NCBI RefSeq assembly: GCF_900187945.1
Contig: NZ_FYEH01000013.1
Coordinates: 25,654-89,653, forward strand
Reading direction: 5' to 3'
Length of the DNA: 64,000 nt
Source of the DNA: Arboricoccus pini
GTDB taxonomy: Bacteria; Pseudomonadota; Alphaproteobacteria; Geminicoccales; Geminicoccaceae
The number at the start of each line of letters is the position of its first letter. Within the stretch, counting starts at the first letter, position 1. The notes beneath the pieces were generated by a model. It did no database searches and had not been told where the DNA came from. It worked only from the letters and a program-made list of their open reading frames with translations. This document shows, piece after piece, positions 35,537 to 45,190 of this stretch. The position numbers were made by a program, and so were the translations under genes.

Positions 35537-35698
35537 CTTCGATTTAAAAACAGCAGACCATCAAGTAAAATACTTTATGTTTTCTAAAATTATCTGGGAT
35601 ATGTCTATGTATTCGTTATTTCTTTCATAGTCGTGTCGTCAACCGCCGTAGCTGACCGGACACTGGCCACGATAGCCGCCCATCTTCCTATTCGTGCC

Positions 35699-37093
35699 TC
35701 AATCCTGGCGGAGTACGACGGCGACAATCCGGTCCTCGAGCGGCAACGACGGCAACGGTGTGCGACCTTCCACCGCATGCCGGACGAACGTGCCATCGGC
35801 GGCGTAACGGTGCCAGGCGACCGCGCGCAGCCCCGGTGACAGCGACAAAGAGAGGTCGCCTTCTGGCACTTCGATGTCGGTGAAAGGCTTGGTTGCCGAG
35901 GAGCTGCTGGCAACCTCGTGCCAGTAGAGGAGCACGAGATCCTGCAGCGAGCGACGCAGGAGAAGAGCGTGGACATATTGCGGCCGATCGTATCCCTCAG
36001 GAAGGCTGAAGGAGAGCTCGACGGGCGCTGGCAAAGATGAGGCGGGCGTGCCGTCCTGTCCGTCGTCCAACAGGTCGAGCAGGCCCTTGAGCGCTCGATA
36101 AGCCGGCTTTGGCGTCGCGTCGGCGCGAAGGAGGCCGAAATGGCTATCGCGCTCTTGGCCTCCGGGATCGGGCCTAAGATCGATGATCTCATAGAGATAG
36201 GCGCGCTTGATGCCGAGGCGGAAATACTCGGCGACGAGGCGAGGCATGTATTTGGCCTGCGTCGCCTCGGAAGAGCCGCCAGCGAATGTTGAATAGCCGG
36301 TCTCCGTGGCCGACATGGGCTTGGGCGCGAAGGGGGGAGCGTAGGTGGTGAAGTTGGCCGGGAACTCGTCCAGGGCCGCCGAAGGAAAGGTGGCCGAGCT
36401 GTAATATCGCGCGATGCCGCCATAGCGGAACGGCGGCGAGAAGGGATTGCCGCCCGGATAAGGATGGAAATTACCCCAGTCGACGGCATCGGTCAGCGAC
36501 CCGGCGGCGAAGGGGTTGGGGTAGCCGCCGCCGGGGTCGTACGTCCGACCGAGGCTGGGGCCGATGATCGTGAGGTCGGCCAGATCGGGCGCCGACTTGA
36601 AGTAAGTGTAAAGGTCGCGCTGGTAGCTAAGGACACCTTCGGGAAAGCCCTGGCCGTGCCAACGATAGCGAGGGCCGCGCCAGAAGAGATCGGGCTCGTT
36701 CGGCCCCTCGATCGCCGCCAGCACCTTCGCTTTGGCATTGGCCTTGCGCACCAACGTAGCAATCGTGGCGGGGCTGCCATATTCCGGGCCGGCCGTCAGA
36801 AGGCTCATCACGCCTCGGGAGGCAAGCTCGGGCGCGAATTCGGGGTCATACCCACGCAGATGCCTGACCCCCAGATCCACGATCGCCTGGGCTATTTGCT
36901 GCCGATAGCGGCCATAGCTCGTGTCCCGATAGTCCCAGTGCGCGCTGACGCCGACACTGTCCAGAAAGTCGCGCGCTGTGCCACTCGGTTGCAGGGTCAG
37001 ATGGCCCGTGGCCGCTGCCGCCCAGAGCCGGCGTGGGGCCAGGCCAAGCATCGCCGAGCCAGCGACCAGGGAGCGCCTTGTTACCTTCGCCAT
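35699..37093 (-). CDS. Tat-exported glycoside-hydrolase-like protein
   Basis: The 464-residue product starts MAKVTRRSLVAGSAMLGLAP, a twin-arginine-type signal. A single TIM-barrel domain follows, paralogous to the preceding protein: VGVSAHWDYRDTSYGRYRQQ aligns with its VGVNQHANYLDTAYGDK region. The Glu pair is IEGPNEPDLFW (near 131) and SATETGYSTF (near 261). The start at 37093 was chosen for the signal peptide. It is probably periplasmic or extracellular and may trim or recycle the polymer made by the divergent locus. The family number is uncertain. Confidence 0.8.
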   Translation of the reverse strand: MAKVTRRSLVAGSAMLGLAPRRLWAAAATGHLTLQPSGTARDFLDSVGVSAHWDYRDTSYGRYRQQIAQAIVDLGVRHLRGYDPEFAPELASRGVMSLLTAGPEYGSPATIATLVRKANAKAKVLAAIEGPNEPDLFWRGPRYRWHGQGFPEGVLSYQRDLYTYFKSAPDLADLTIIGPSLGRTYDPGGGYPNPFAAGSLTDAVDWGNFHPYPGGNPFSPPFRYGGIARYYSSATFPSAALDEFPANFTTYAPPFAPKPMSATETGYSTFAGGSSEATQAKYMPRLVAEYFRLGIKRAYLYEIIDLRPDPGGQERDSHFGLLRADATPKPAYRALKGLLDLLDDGQDGTPASSLPAPVELSFSLPEGYDRPQYVHALLLRRSLQDLVLLYWHEVASSSSATKPFTDIEVPEGDLSLSLSPGLRAVAWHRYAADGTFVRHAVEGRTPLPSLPLEDRIVAVVLRQD

Positions 37094-37457
37094 CACGTCT
37101 TTCTCCGGCTGCGCTTGTCCGCAGATGCTGCCTCGCGCGGCAGCGACCCCGTTGCACCTGCCGCCATTCGGACGACATTTCGCTAAATTCAAATCTACGT
37201 ACGTATCATGATAAGGTAGAGTGCCATCGGACTATTTCGTGCAGGACGAAAGATGGCATTCTCTGTCCTGGCGACCAACCTTGCACCGCGACCGGCTCCA
37301 CGGCGTGACGAGGCCAGTCTCCGTAGGGGGATCTCGGCCATGTGCATGGGCGGCATATTCAGCCGCGATGCGGGCGGTGATCGCATATTGACCTTGTTGG
37401 CTATATTAGGCCTGACGCCGCCCTTTTCGCGCGGGCGCCTATGATGATGGATCGGCG
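37094..37457. other. Divergent control region between glycosidase and exopolysaccharide operons
   Basis: This 364-bp stretch has no convincing gene. It contains an AT-richer part (37185-37215) with ACGTACGTATCATGATAAG, likely promoter sequence for one or both directions. Confidence 0.4.
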
Positions 37458-39620
37458 ATGAACGAAGCTATGACGAGAACAGGTGGCCTACCGCTGGAGA
37501 TCAGCTGGGCTGACGTGCTGCGGGTCTGGCGGCGTTGGATCGTTGTGATTGGCCTCATAGCGTTGGGCGGCGGCGCTGCTGCCGTCTATCTCGCGAGCCG
37601 CATCGAACCGACCTACGACACGCAGTCGGTCATCCTCTTCGACAGGCCGGACGCCGGCAAGATCAAGGGTGCAGCCGAGACCGCGCCCATCGATGCGTCG
37701 ACGCGGGCCTGGCTGGTGCGCAGCCAGGTCGAGATCCTGCGCAGCAGCAACCTGGTGCGCGAGGTCGTCGACGAACTGCATCTGACCGACGAGCCCATGT
37801 TCCAGCCCAAGGGACCGGGCTTGGTCGGCACCGGTGTCGCCTATGCCAAGACCTTTCTGTCTCAATGGTTGCCAAGCCTGAAGCCGCAGCCCGTCGAGAA
37901 CCTGGCCGATGCGGATTCGGTCACGCGCGAATATCTGAATCGCCTGACGGTCCAGCAGGATCCCGACACCTATATCCTGCGCGTGGGCTTTCGCGCGCCC
38001 GACGCGGCGCTCGCCGCCAAGATCGCCAATGCGCATACCCAGGCCTATTTCGCCTGGCTTCAGCAGCAGGGTGCTGGTGCTATCGGCGGCACGTCGGACT
38101 GGTTGAAGCAGGCCGTCGACAGCGCCCATGACCGCCTGATCACGGCTGAGAACAATGTCGAGGCCTATCGCTCGAAAAACGCTCTCGTCGACGTCGGCGG
38201 TCGCACCGCCCTGGAGCAGCAACTGGCGCAAATGAGCGCCGATCTCGCCGCTGCCCAGGCCGCCATGGTCTCCAAGCAGGCCCGCGCCAACGAGATCCTC
38301 CGCCTGCAGCAGGCGGGTCAGGTCGAGGGTATCGTCTCGATGTCGGGCTCGCGGACCCTTGAGGAGCTGGAGTCTCAGCTGGGTCAGGTCTCTGCCAACG
38401 TCGCCTCCCTGGAGAGCGTGCGCGGCAGTGCCTATCCCGATGTGCGGACGGCGCGCGCCAGCCGCGACAAGCTGCAATCCGCGGTCCGGAGCGAGATCGG
38501 CAAGATCATCGAGGGTGAGACGAGCGAGGCCAAGATCGCCGCCGCCAACGTCCAGCAGCTGACTGTGGCTTTGAACGAGCTCAAGTCAAAGACCCTGGGC
38601 GCCGAGAACCAGCGCGCCGAGCTCAGCCGGCTCGAGGGCGAGGCCGAGACGGAGCGGAGCGTCTATCTCTCCCTGCTCCAGCAGATGCGCGGCTATGACC
38701 GGGCGGGCGAGCTCATCAAGGCCGATGCCACGCTGCTCTCGCCGGCTCTCATCCCCGACATGCCAAGCTCGCCTCGCACCGGTCTCTTCGGCATCTTCGG
38801 CTTTTGCATCAGCGGCGGCCTCTCGGCCCTGGCCCTGGTCTGGCGCGAGAACCGGCGCGAGGTCGTTCGCCACACCGGCGACATGACGACCTACTCCGGT
38901 GTGCGATGCATAGGCATCATGCCGAAATTCAGCCGTCGCCGGCAGGGCAGCTGGGATCGCTCTCACGCGAAGTATCTGTTCTTCCGCGAGGAGCTGCGCT
39001 CGATCTGCGCGCATCTCCTGCGCAGCCCCTCCCGCGGTCTGCGCAAGAACATGACGGTCCTCGTCACTTCGGCCCTCCCGGGCGAAGGCAAGTCGACCTT
39101 CTCCTATGAACTCGGCCGCTTCGCCGCGGAGAATGGCGTGCGGGTGCTTCTCGTCAGCACCGACCTGAAGAGCAAGAACGCGCTGATGGGCACGTTCCCG
39201 GCCTCGCTCGAGCCCTCGCTCAGCTTTGATGGCGTCGTCTGGCCGGCCCCGGCCACGACCTGGGAGACCGACAGACGCCAGCTGCTCGCGAGCTGGCAGC
39301 AGGAATACGGCCTGATCGTCATTGATACGCCGCCCCTTTCTGCGATGGCCGCCAGTGCCATCCTGGCGCCGATGGCGGACGACACGCTGGTTTTGGGTAG
39401 GGTCGACCAGACGCCGCGCCTGCTCCTCAACAGCGTGGTGCGTCAGATCGAGGCCAGCGGTGGCCGCGTGGCCGGCACAGTCTTGACCTTCGCGCAGCTG
39501 GACCAGAAGAAGGGACTTCTACCCTCGGACTTCGGCTATTATTTCCAGCGCAATCGAGAATATCTGCAGGTCAGCAAAGTGCCCCAGATCCGCGACGACT
39601 CGCGCTCCTCGAACGGCTGA
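37458..39620 (+). CDS. Wzz-type polysaccharide co-polymerase / BY-kinase
   Basis: The 720-residue inner-membrane protein has a Wzz chain-length domain: the first membrane segment is near 28-48, followed by a long periplasmic coiled-coil part and a second segment near 440-460. It is fused to a cytoplasmic bacterial tyrosine-kinase domain with Walker A ALPGEGKSTFS (near 544) and Walker B LIVIDTPPLSA. The Walker A' motif is altered: LLVSTDLKS keeps one Asp of the usual DxD. The C-terminus has only a few Tyr (GYYFQRNREYL), so autophosphorylation may be weak. It starts the exopolysaccharide operon. Confidence 0.92.
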   Translation: MNEAMTRTGGLPLEISWADVLRVWRRWIVVIGLIALGGGAAAVYLASRIEPTYDTQSVILFDRPDAGKIKGAAETAPIDASTRAWLVRSQVEILRSSNLVREVVDELHLTDEPMFQPKGPGLVGTGVAYAKTFLSQWLPSLKPQPVENLADADSVTREYLNRLTVQQDPDTYILRVGFRAPDAALAAKIANAHTQAYFAWLQQQGAGAIGGTSDWLKQAVDSAHDRLITAENNVEAYRSKNALVDVGGRTALEQQLAQMSADLAAAQAAMVSKQARANEILRLQQAGQVEGIVSMSGSRTLEELESQLGQVSANVASLESVRGSAYPDVRTARASRDKLQSAVRSEIGKIIEGETSEAKIAAANVQQLTVALNELKSKTLGAENQRAELSRLEGEAETERSVYLSLLQQMRGYDRAGELIKADATLLSPALIPDMPSSPRTGLFGIFGFCISGGLSALALVWRENRREVVRHTGDMTTYSGVRCIGIMPKFSRRRQGSWDRSHAKYLFFREELRSICAHLLRSPSRGLRKNMTVLVTSALPGEGKSTFSYELGRFAAENGVRVLLVSTDLKSKNALMGTFPASLEPSLSFDGVVWPAPATTWETDRRQLLASWQQEYGLIVIDTPPLSAMAASAILAPMADDTLVLGRVDQTPRLLLNSVVRQIEASGGRVAGTVLTFAQLDQKKGLLPSDFGYYFQRNREYLQVSKVPQIRDDSRSSNG

Positions 39621-39629
39621 GTAAGGTCG

Positions 39630-41180
39630 ATGCGCGCGCGCGGCACCCTGTCGGACATTCCCGGCATCGCTCTTCCCGGTGCACGGTTCGACCGGAACGG
39701 CCCGGCGATCGCGGCTGCGCCGCCGCCGGCTGTCCCGGTCGCGGCAGCACCGGCGCTGCCGCGCCTCGGCCTCATGCCCACGCTCATGCTGGCCGCGATC
39801 TTCATCGTCCCGGTCCTCATGGGAGAGGTCGGGCTCTCCAGCCCGGCCAAGCTCGTTTATCCGGCTCTCTTCGCCCTGGCGGCCCTGGTGGCGGCAATCC
39901 GCAGCCCGGGGACTTATCTATCGCTCATCGTCTGGTCGCTGGTGGTGACCCCGGGCATCCGCCATGTCATCGATTTCCATGCGGGCTATTCCGACAGCAA
40001 CCCGATCATGCTCGCACCCTATCTGGGCATCGTCGTGGCTTCGCCCTTCACTGTCATGTTTGTGCTGCGCGGCACGCGCTTTGGCGGCGTCATGCTGACG
40101 CTTATCCTGGCTGTCTGCTTCGGGCTCGGCACAGCCCTGGTGACGGGCGCGTTCATGGACCCCCTGATGGCGGCCATGCGATGGCTCTCGCCCATCTGCT
40201 TTGCCGGCTATGTCTGCGCCCACGCCGAGCATGAACAGGCGATGCGGACCGCCATCGTGCGTACGATGGCCGTTGCCCTTCCGGCAGCAGCTCTCTACGC
40301 CATCATCCAGTTCGTCTCGATCATGCCCTGGGATGCCTATTTCATGACGGCATCCAAGATGGGCAGCATCGGCTGGCCCGAACCTTTCCTGGTCCGTGTC
40401 TTCGGCACCATGAACTCGCCCGGCAGCCTGGCTGCCCTCCTTGGCACCGGGACACTCTTCCTGTTGCCCCGGACCCGCGGGCTGGGCTGGTTGACGGTGC
40501 TGCTGGCCTTCGGCGCACTTTTCCTGACGACACAGCGCGCCGCCATGGGGGCCTTCGTCGTTGCCTTGGTCTATCTGATCGTCACCAATCGTGACCCGGC
40601 CATGCGCGCCAACATCATCAAGCTGGTGATAGCACTGGCGCTGACGATCACCGTCACGCTCAGCATCCCGGGCGCGGGCAAGAAGCTGCTCGGCAGCTTC
40701 AGCTCGGTATCCCAGCTCGACAAGGACGACAGCGCGCAGCAGCGTCTAGAGCAATATAATACCTTTCCCCGCTGGCTCGACGAGTTGCCGCTCGGCCGCG
40801 GTCTCGCCTGGTCGACCAATGGCCATTATCTCGAAGCGGGCGATCATATCGCGATCGATAGCGGCATCATCGATATTCTGGTGAGCCTGGGCGTTCCGGC
40901 GGGCCTCTTCTATCTCGGGGCGCTGGGCATCCTTGCCTTCAACGGCATGAGCATCGTTGGCCGTTCTCAGGACAGCAGCGCCCGCGCGGAATTCGCCGGC
41001 GCCCTTTTTGGCTTGTCACAGCTACCCTTCGGCGGCCAGCAGACCGCCGAGCACGGCATCTTGCTCTATTTGATGATTGGCCTGTTTCTCGTAAGGGCAA
41101 TTTCCAGCCCATCCCTTCCCGCTACCGTCGAACGTGCGCCGAACAAGCCTCTCGACCGCTTGGCGGCAGGTAGGCGATAA
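39630..41180 (+). CDS. O-antigen polymerase/ligase-like membrane protein (Wzy)
   Basis: The 516-residue protein has about ten to twelve hydrophobic segments and a large periplasmic loop in the second half (DKDDSAQQRLEQYNTFPRW), the position of the Wzy_C/O-antigen ligase loop. The first 45 residues are Pro/Ala-rich and cytoplasmic. It lies 10 bp after the Wzz/kinase gene and before the flippase, as expected for a Wzx/Wzy-dependent exopolysaccharide system. Polymerase versus ligase cannot be decided by sequence alone. Confidence 0.82.
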   Translation: MRARGTLSDIPGIALPGARFDRNGPAIAAAPPPAVPVAAAPALPRLGLMPTLMLAAIFIVPVLMGEVGLSSPAKLVYPALFALAALVAAIRSPGTYLSLIVWSLVVTPGIRHVIDFHAGYSDSNPIMLAPYLGIVVASPFTVMFVLRGTRFGGVMLTLILAVCFGLGTALVTGAFMDPLMAAMRWLSPICFAGYVCAHAEHEQAMRTAIVRTMAVALPAAALYAIIQFVSIMPWDAYFMTASKMGSIGWPEPFLVRVFGTMNSPGSLAALLGTGTLFLLPRTRGLGWLTVLLAFGALFLTTQRAAMGAFVVALVYLIVTNRDPAMRANIIKLVIALALTITVTLSIPGAGKKLLGSFSSVSQLDKDDSAQQRLEQYNTFPRWLDELPLGRGLAWSTNGHYLEAGDHIAIDSGIIDILVSLGVPAGLFYLGALGILAFNGMSIVGRSQDSSARAEFAGALFGLSQLPFGGQQTAEHGILLYLMIGLFLVRAISSPSLPATVERAPNKPLDRLAAGRR

Positions 41181-41220
41181 ACCGACGTTTCGACGATTTG
41201 AGCCTGAGAGGCAAAGCGGG

Positions 41221-42675
41221 ATGACCAATCTACTGGACATCGTGATCCAGTTCGGCTCGGCGGTGCTGGGGCGAGGCTTCTATGTCGTCCTGCAGATCGT
41301 GCTGGCGCGGGTCCTGGGCCCGCATGATTTCGGCATCTATGCCATTGGCTGGACCGTTGTCGGGCTCGTCAGCACGCTGACCCCGCTCGGCATGCCACAG
41401 GCCGCGTTGCGATTTTCGGTGGGCGGCCGCGCTTCCCTTCTATCGGCGCCGATGATACTTGCCGGCGGTACCAGCCTTTTGACAGCACTGGGCCTTTGGT
41501 TTGGTGCGGGGCCGATAGCACGTCACATTTTCGGCGCGCCCGATGCCGCCTTGGTGATCCAGGCCTTCGCCCCCTCGGTCTTCCTCCTCACGCTCTTTAC
41601 CGTGATGCTCGCCTCGCTGCGCGCCTCGGGCGGGCTCCTGGCCTCGGCGATAGCCGGCGCGTTGATCTTCATCATTTACTTCGCCGCCACGGTGCTGGTC
41701 TTCCAGGCCTCGGCCTCGGCCTCGGCCGCTGCCCACATGTACAATCTGGCCCTCGTCCTGGTGATCGGCCTGACGGTCTTCATGCTGGCGGCCAGACCTT
41801 CCCAGGCGACACCGGTGGCGCTGCGCACGCTGATACAGTTCGGCCTCATCACGATGTTCATCAACAGCGCCAACGTCCTCAATATCTGGGCCGACCGAGT
41901 TGTCCTCGGGATGATGTCGGATGCCAGCGCGGTCGGCATCTACCAGGTGGCCTCGCAGTTGGCGATGATCCCGATCGTCCTGCGCAGTGCCGTCATCACG
42001 GTCTTTGAGGCCCGCGTACCGAAGGTCGCAGCGCCAGGCGCGAGCGTGCCCGAGATCTCCCAAGAGTTCACGGCCGCACTGCGTATCCTGCTCCATATGA
42101 CCGGACCGGGCCTCCTGGCCCTGGCGCTCACCGCCGGATTTTGGGTCCGCCTCCTCTTCGGCGAGCAATATGTGGCGGCGGCACCAGCCTTGGCGATCCT
42201 GGCCCTGGGCCAACTGGGCGCCACCCTGTTCGGCCCCTCGACCAATGCCTTGCACATGACGGGCAAGGAACGACTGGTCATGGTCCTTACAGTCGGCTGC
42301 TGCATCTTCAATCTGGCCGGCAACGTCCTGCTCATTCCCTTTCTAGGTTCGACCGGTGCCGCTCTGGCTTCGGCGATTGCCATCGTTCTGGTCGGCTTTC
42401 TCGGCATCGTCGTGCTTCTGCGGACGGGCCGCCTGACCCTAACGTTTGGCGCCGTCGGCGACATGCTGGCCGGTCTTGGCGCCGCCGCGCTCGTCATGGC
42501 GGCCATGATCTTTCTGGTCGGCACGCCTAGCCTCGCCTACGCCATTCTCGTGGCGGTAACGGGGTACGTCGCCTACGCCCTTCTCGTCTATTGTCTTTGC
42601 ACCAGTGAGGACGAACTTGTGGACCTCGTACGCGCCCGTCTGGCGCGCCTCCTCGGACAGGCTTCCCTCACATGA
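41221..42675 (+). CDS. Wzx-type polysaccharide flippase
   Basis: The 484-residue protein has about fourteen hydrophobic segments. It opens with FGSAVLGRGFYVVLQIVLAR and LGPHDFGIYAIGW, the typical start of the MOP-superfamily flippases that translocate lipid-linked repeat units. The start at 41221 gives this N-terminus; an earlier in-frame start would overlap the polymerase gene. Its stop overlaps the next glycosyltransferase by 4 bp. Confidence 0.9.
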   Translation: MTNLLDIVIQFGSAVLGRGFYVVLQIVLARVLGPHDFGIYAIGWTVVGLVSTLTPLGMPQAALRFSVGGRASLLSAPMILAGGTSLLTALGLWFGAGPIARHIFGAPDAALVIQAFAPSVFLLTLFTVMLASLRASGGLLASAIAGALIFIIYFAATVLVFQASASASAAAHMYNLALVLVIGLTVFMLAARPSQATPVALRTLIQFGLITMFINSANVLNIWADRVVLGMMSDASAVGIYQVASQLAMIPIVLRSAVITVFEARVPKVAAPGASVPEISQEFTAALRILLHMTGPGLLALALTAGFWVRLLFGEQYVAAAPALAILALGQLGATLFGPSTNALHMTGKERLVMVLTVGCCIFNLAGNVLLIPFLGSTGAALASAIAIVLVGFLGIVVLLRTGRLTLTFGAVGDMLAGLGAAALVMAAMIFLVGTPSLAYAILVAVTGYVAYALLVYCLCTSEDELVDLVRARLARLLGQASLT

Positions 42676-43901
42676 ACGTTATGAATCGCTCCAGCGCTCT
42701 GCACGTGGAATCGACACCCGGGGTCCGAGGCGCGCCGCCATCCACGCATGTCGCGGACAGAGGGCGCATCAAGGTACTCCACAGTGTGGGACATCTGTTG
42801 CGCGGCGGCATTGAGACCTGGCTTTACCAGATGGTGACCAGGCTCGACCCCGCGCAATTCGAGCATCACGTCCTCGTGTGGACGGATGAGGAGCAGGCCT
42901 TCACGGCGGATTTCCGTGCCGCCGGGGTCCGGGTCCTTCCCTGCCTCGGGCACACGAATCCCTTGCGCTTTGCGGCCAACTTCCGTCGGCTGGTCGCGGA
43001 AAACGGGCCCTACGACATTCTCCATACGCACGGCACGCATTATCATGGCTTCGTGATGATGCTGGCCGCCCGGGCGGGCATCCCGGCCCGCATCGCGCAC
43101 AGCCATACCGACATCAAGCCGGTGCTGGCGGAGGCGAGCCTGCCCTACAAGCTCTATGCGGGCCTCGGGCACGCGGCGATCCGGCATTGGGCGACGGTCG
43201 GGAGGGGCGTCAGCGATCTGGCCGCCGCCTCCATGTTCAACGCGGATTGGCGAGACGATGCGCGCTTCGGCGTCCTTTATTGCGGCGTTGATCTCGAGCC
43301 CTTCGCGGCAGCACCCGATCCCCTTCTCAGGGCAAGGCTCGGCATTCCCGAGAAGAGCATGGTGATCGGCCATGTCGGCCGCTTCGAGAAGCAGAAGAAT
43401 CACAGCTTCCTTCTCGAGACGGCGGCCGCGGTGCGCCGGCGTGACCCGGCTGCGCATTTCCTGCTGATCGGCGATGGCAGTCAGCGTGCGGAGCATGTAG
43501 CGCGAGCCGAGGCTCTGGGCCTCTCTCCCCACATCACGTTCATCCCTGATTGCCGGACCATTCCAGCACATATGATCGGCGCCATGGATCGGTTTCTGTT
43601 TCCCTCCCTCTACGAGGGCCTGCCGCTGGTGACCGTGGAAGCGCAGGCAGCGGGCCTGCCTTGCCTGATCTCCGACAGTCTGACCAGAGAGATCCTCGTT
43701 GAGGGCACGAGCAGCCGCATGCTGCCACTCGCGGCCGGGGTGGATGCCTGGGCCGAGGCGCTTTTAGCCCTGCCGGCGCGGACTGAGGCATCGAAGGCCG
43801 CGATGCAGGCGACGCTGCGACGTGGGCCGTTCAACATTGTCAGCGCGGCGGCATCGCTCGCCAGCCTCTACGAGCAAAGCCTGGAGCGGAGCAGCCGATG
43901 A
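42672..43901 (+). CDS. GT4-family glycosyltransferase
   Basis: The 409-residue GT-B enzyme has an N-terminal acceptor domain (HSVGHLLRGGIETWLYQMV) and a C-terminal donor domain (IGHVGRFEKQKNHSFLLETA). The retaining-GT4 E-x7-E region is FPSLYEGLPLVTVEAQAAG. It should add one sugar of the exopolysaccharide repeat unit on the cytoplasmic face. It overlaps both neighbours by 4 bp. Confidence 0.93.
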   Translation: MNVMNRSSALHVESTPGVRGAPPSTHVADRGRIKVLHSVGHLLRGGIETWLYQMVTRLDPAQFEHHVLVWTDEEQAFTADFRAAGVRVLPCLGHTNPLRFAANFRRLVAENGPYDILHTHGTHYHGFVMMLAARAGIPARIAHSHTDIKPVLAEASLPYKLYAGLGHAAIRHWATVGRGVSDLAAASMFNADWRDDARFGVLYCGVDLEPFAAAPDPLLRARLGIPEKSMVIGHVGRFEKQKNHSFLLETAAAVRRRDPAAHFLLIGDGSQRAEHVARAEALGLSPHITFIPDCRTIPAHMIGAMDRFLFPSLYEGLPLVTVEAQAAGLPCLISDSLTREILVEGTSSRMLPLAAGVDAWAEALLALPARTEASKAAMQATLRRGPFNIVSAAASLASLYEQSLERSSR

Positions 43902-45106
43902 GCAAGCCTTCCATCTTCATCGCCCATCCCTCCGATCTACTGACGGACCACCTGCCGAACGGCGACGGTCTGGTCGCCTTCGGCTTCATCAACGAGTTGG
44001 CCGAGCGCGGTTACCGGCTGCATATCGCCACGCGTGGCCAGTCTCTCTCCAAGCCCTTGCCGGACAACGTGACGCTGCATCCATTGCCCACGCGATCGGG
44101 TAACGAGGCGCTGGGCCGCATCGAATACATGTTCGCGATCCGCAAGCTCCTCAAGCGGCTGCGGGCTGCCGAGCGGATCGACATCGTTCACCAGCTCAAT
44201 CCCGTCTTCGCCGGGCTATCTTTGGGCCTGCTCGGCTGCAACCTGCCGATCGTACTTGGCACCTACGTGGCGCGCTGGCCGGACGAGCATGACGGCAAGG
44301 CAGATCGAAGCCGTGCCAGAAAGATGATGAGCACCGCCGTGCGCTCGGTCGTCGAGGGCCTGCAGCAACTGCATGCCGATGCACTGTTGCTGACGACACC
44401 GGCGGCGCGCAATCGTCTGGCCCTTCCCTCGCTGGTCGAGAAGAAGATCCATCTGATCCGGCATGGCATCGATGCCAAGCTCTTCAGCCCGGCCGCCGAT
44501 TTTCCCCGCCGGCTGGCGGACGAACAGGATCTGAGCATCCTGTTCTACGCCCACGTGGATTACCGCAAGGGCGTCTTCGTCCTTCTCGAGGCCTTCAAGA
44601 TTGTCGCCCGGACGATACCCAATTCCCGCATGACGATCGTCGGTCGCGGCGATCACATGGAGGAGTTCAAGGCCAAGGTCGCGGCGTCGGGCCTTGGAGA
44701 TCGGATCGAGATCAAAGGCCGGCTCGATCGTGGCGACGCGCCATCGCTCATGCGCGATCACAGCGTCTATTGCCTGCCTTCCTTCGGCGAACCCTACGGC
44801 TCGACTGCCGTCGAGGCCATGAGCTGCGGCATGCCGGTCGTTTCCAGCAACGATGGTGGCCTTGGTCACATCGTTCCGCCGGGCGGCGGCTACAAGGTGC
44901 CGCCCGGCGACCCGGCGGCACTGGCCGAGGCACTATGCAAAGTGCTCAGCTCGGCCACCGACCGGGTCGGGATGGGACGCATCAATCGCCTGCATATCGA
45001 GCGCCACGCGACGTGGGAGCGTGTGGTCGACGAACTCGAGAAGGTCTATCGAAGCGTCGTCAGCCAGCCATTGGCCGTCGATCAGGACTCGCGCGCCGTG
45101 GGCTAG
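43898..45106 (+). CDS. GT4-family glycosyltransferase
   Basis: The 402-residue GT-B enzyme has donor-domain motifs LFYAHVDYRKGVFVLLEAF, IEIKGRLDRGDAPSLM and LPSFGEPYGSTAVEAMSCG, the last containing the E-x7-E pair of retaining GT4 enzymes. It overlaps the previous GT by 4 bp. Donor and acceptor sugars are unknown. Confidence 0.93.
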   Translation: MSKPSIFIAHPSDLLTDHLPNGDGLVAFGFINELAERGYRLHIATRGQSLSKPLPDNVTLHPLPTRSGNEALGRIEYMFAIRKLLKRLRAAERIDIVHQLNPVFAGLSLGLLGCNLPIVLGTYVARWPDEHDGKADRSRARKMMSTAVRSVVEGLQQLHADALLLTTPAARNRLALPSLVEKKIHLIRHGIDAKLFSPAADFPRRLADEQDLSILFYAHVDYRKGVFVLLEAFKIVARTIPNSRMTIVGRGDHMEEFKAKVAASGLGDRIEIKGRLDRGDAPSLMRDHSVYCLPSFGEPYGSTAVEAMSCGMPVVSSNDGGLGHIVPPGGGYKVPPGDPAALAEALCKVLSSATDRVGMGRINRLHIERHATWERVVDELEKVYRSVVSQPLAVDQDSRAVG

Positions 45107-45190
45107 CAAGCCTTGGGCCGAGCAGGCGCCAAGAGCGCAACCTTTCCTTCATCCCCGGAGATGAAGGGCCGTGATCGTCGAAAGCTCTCC

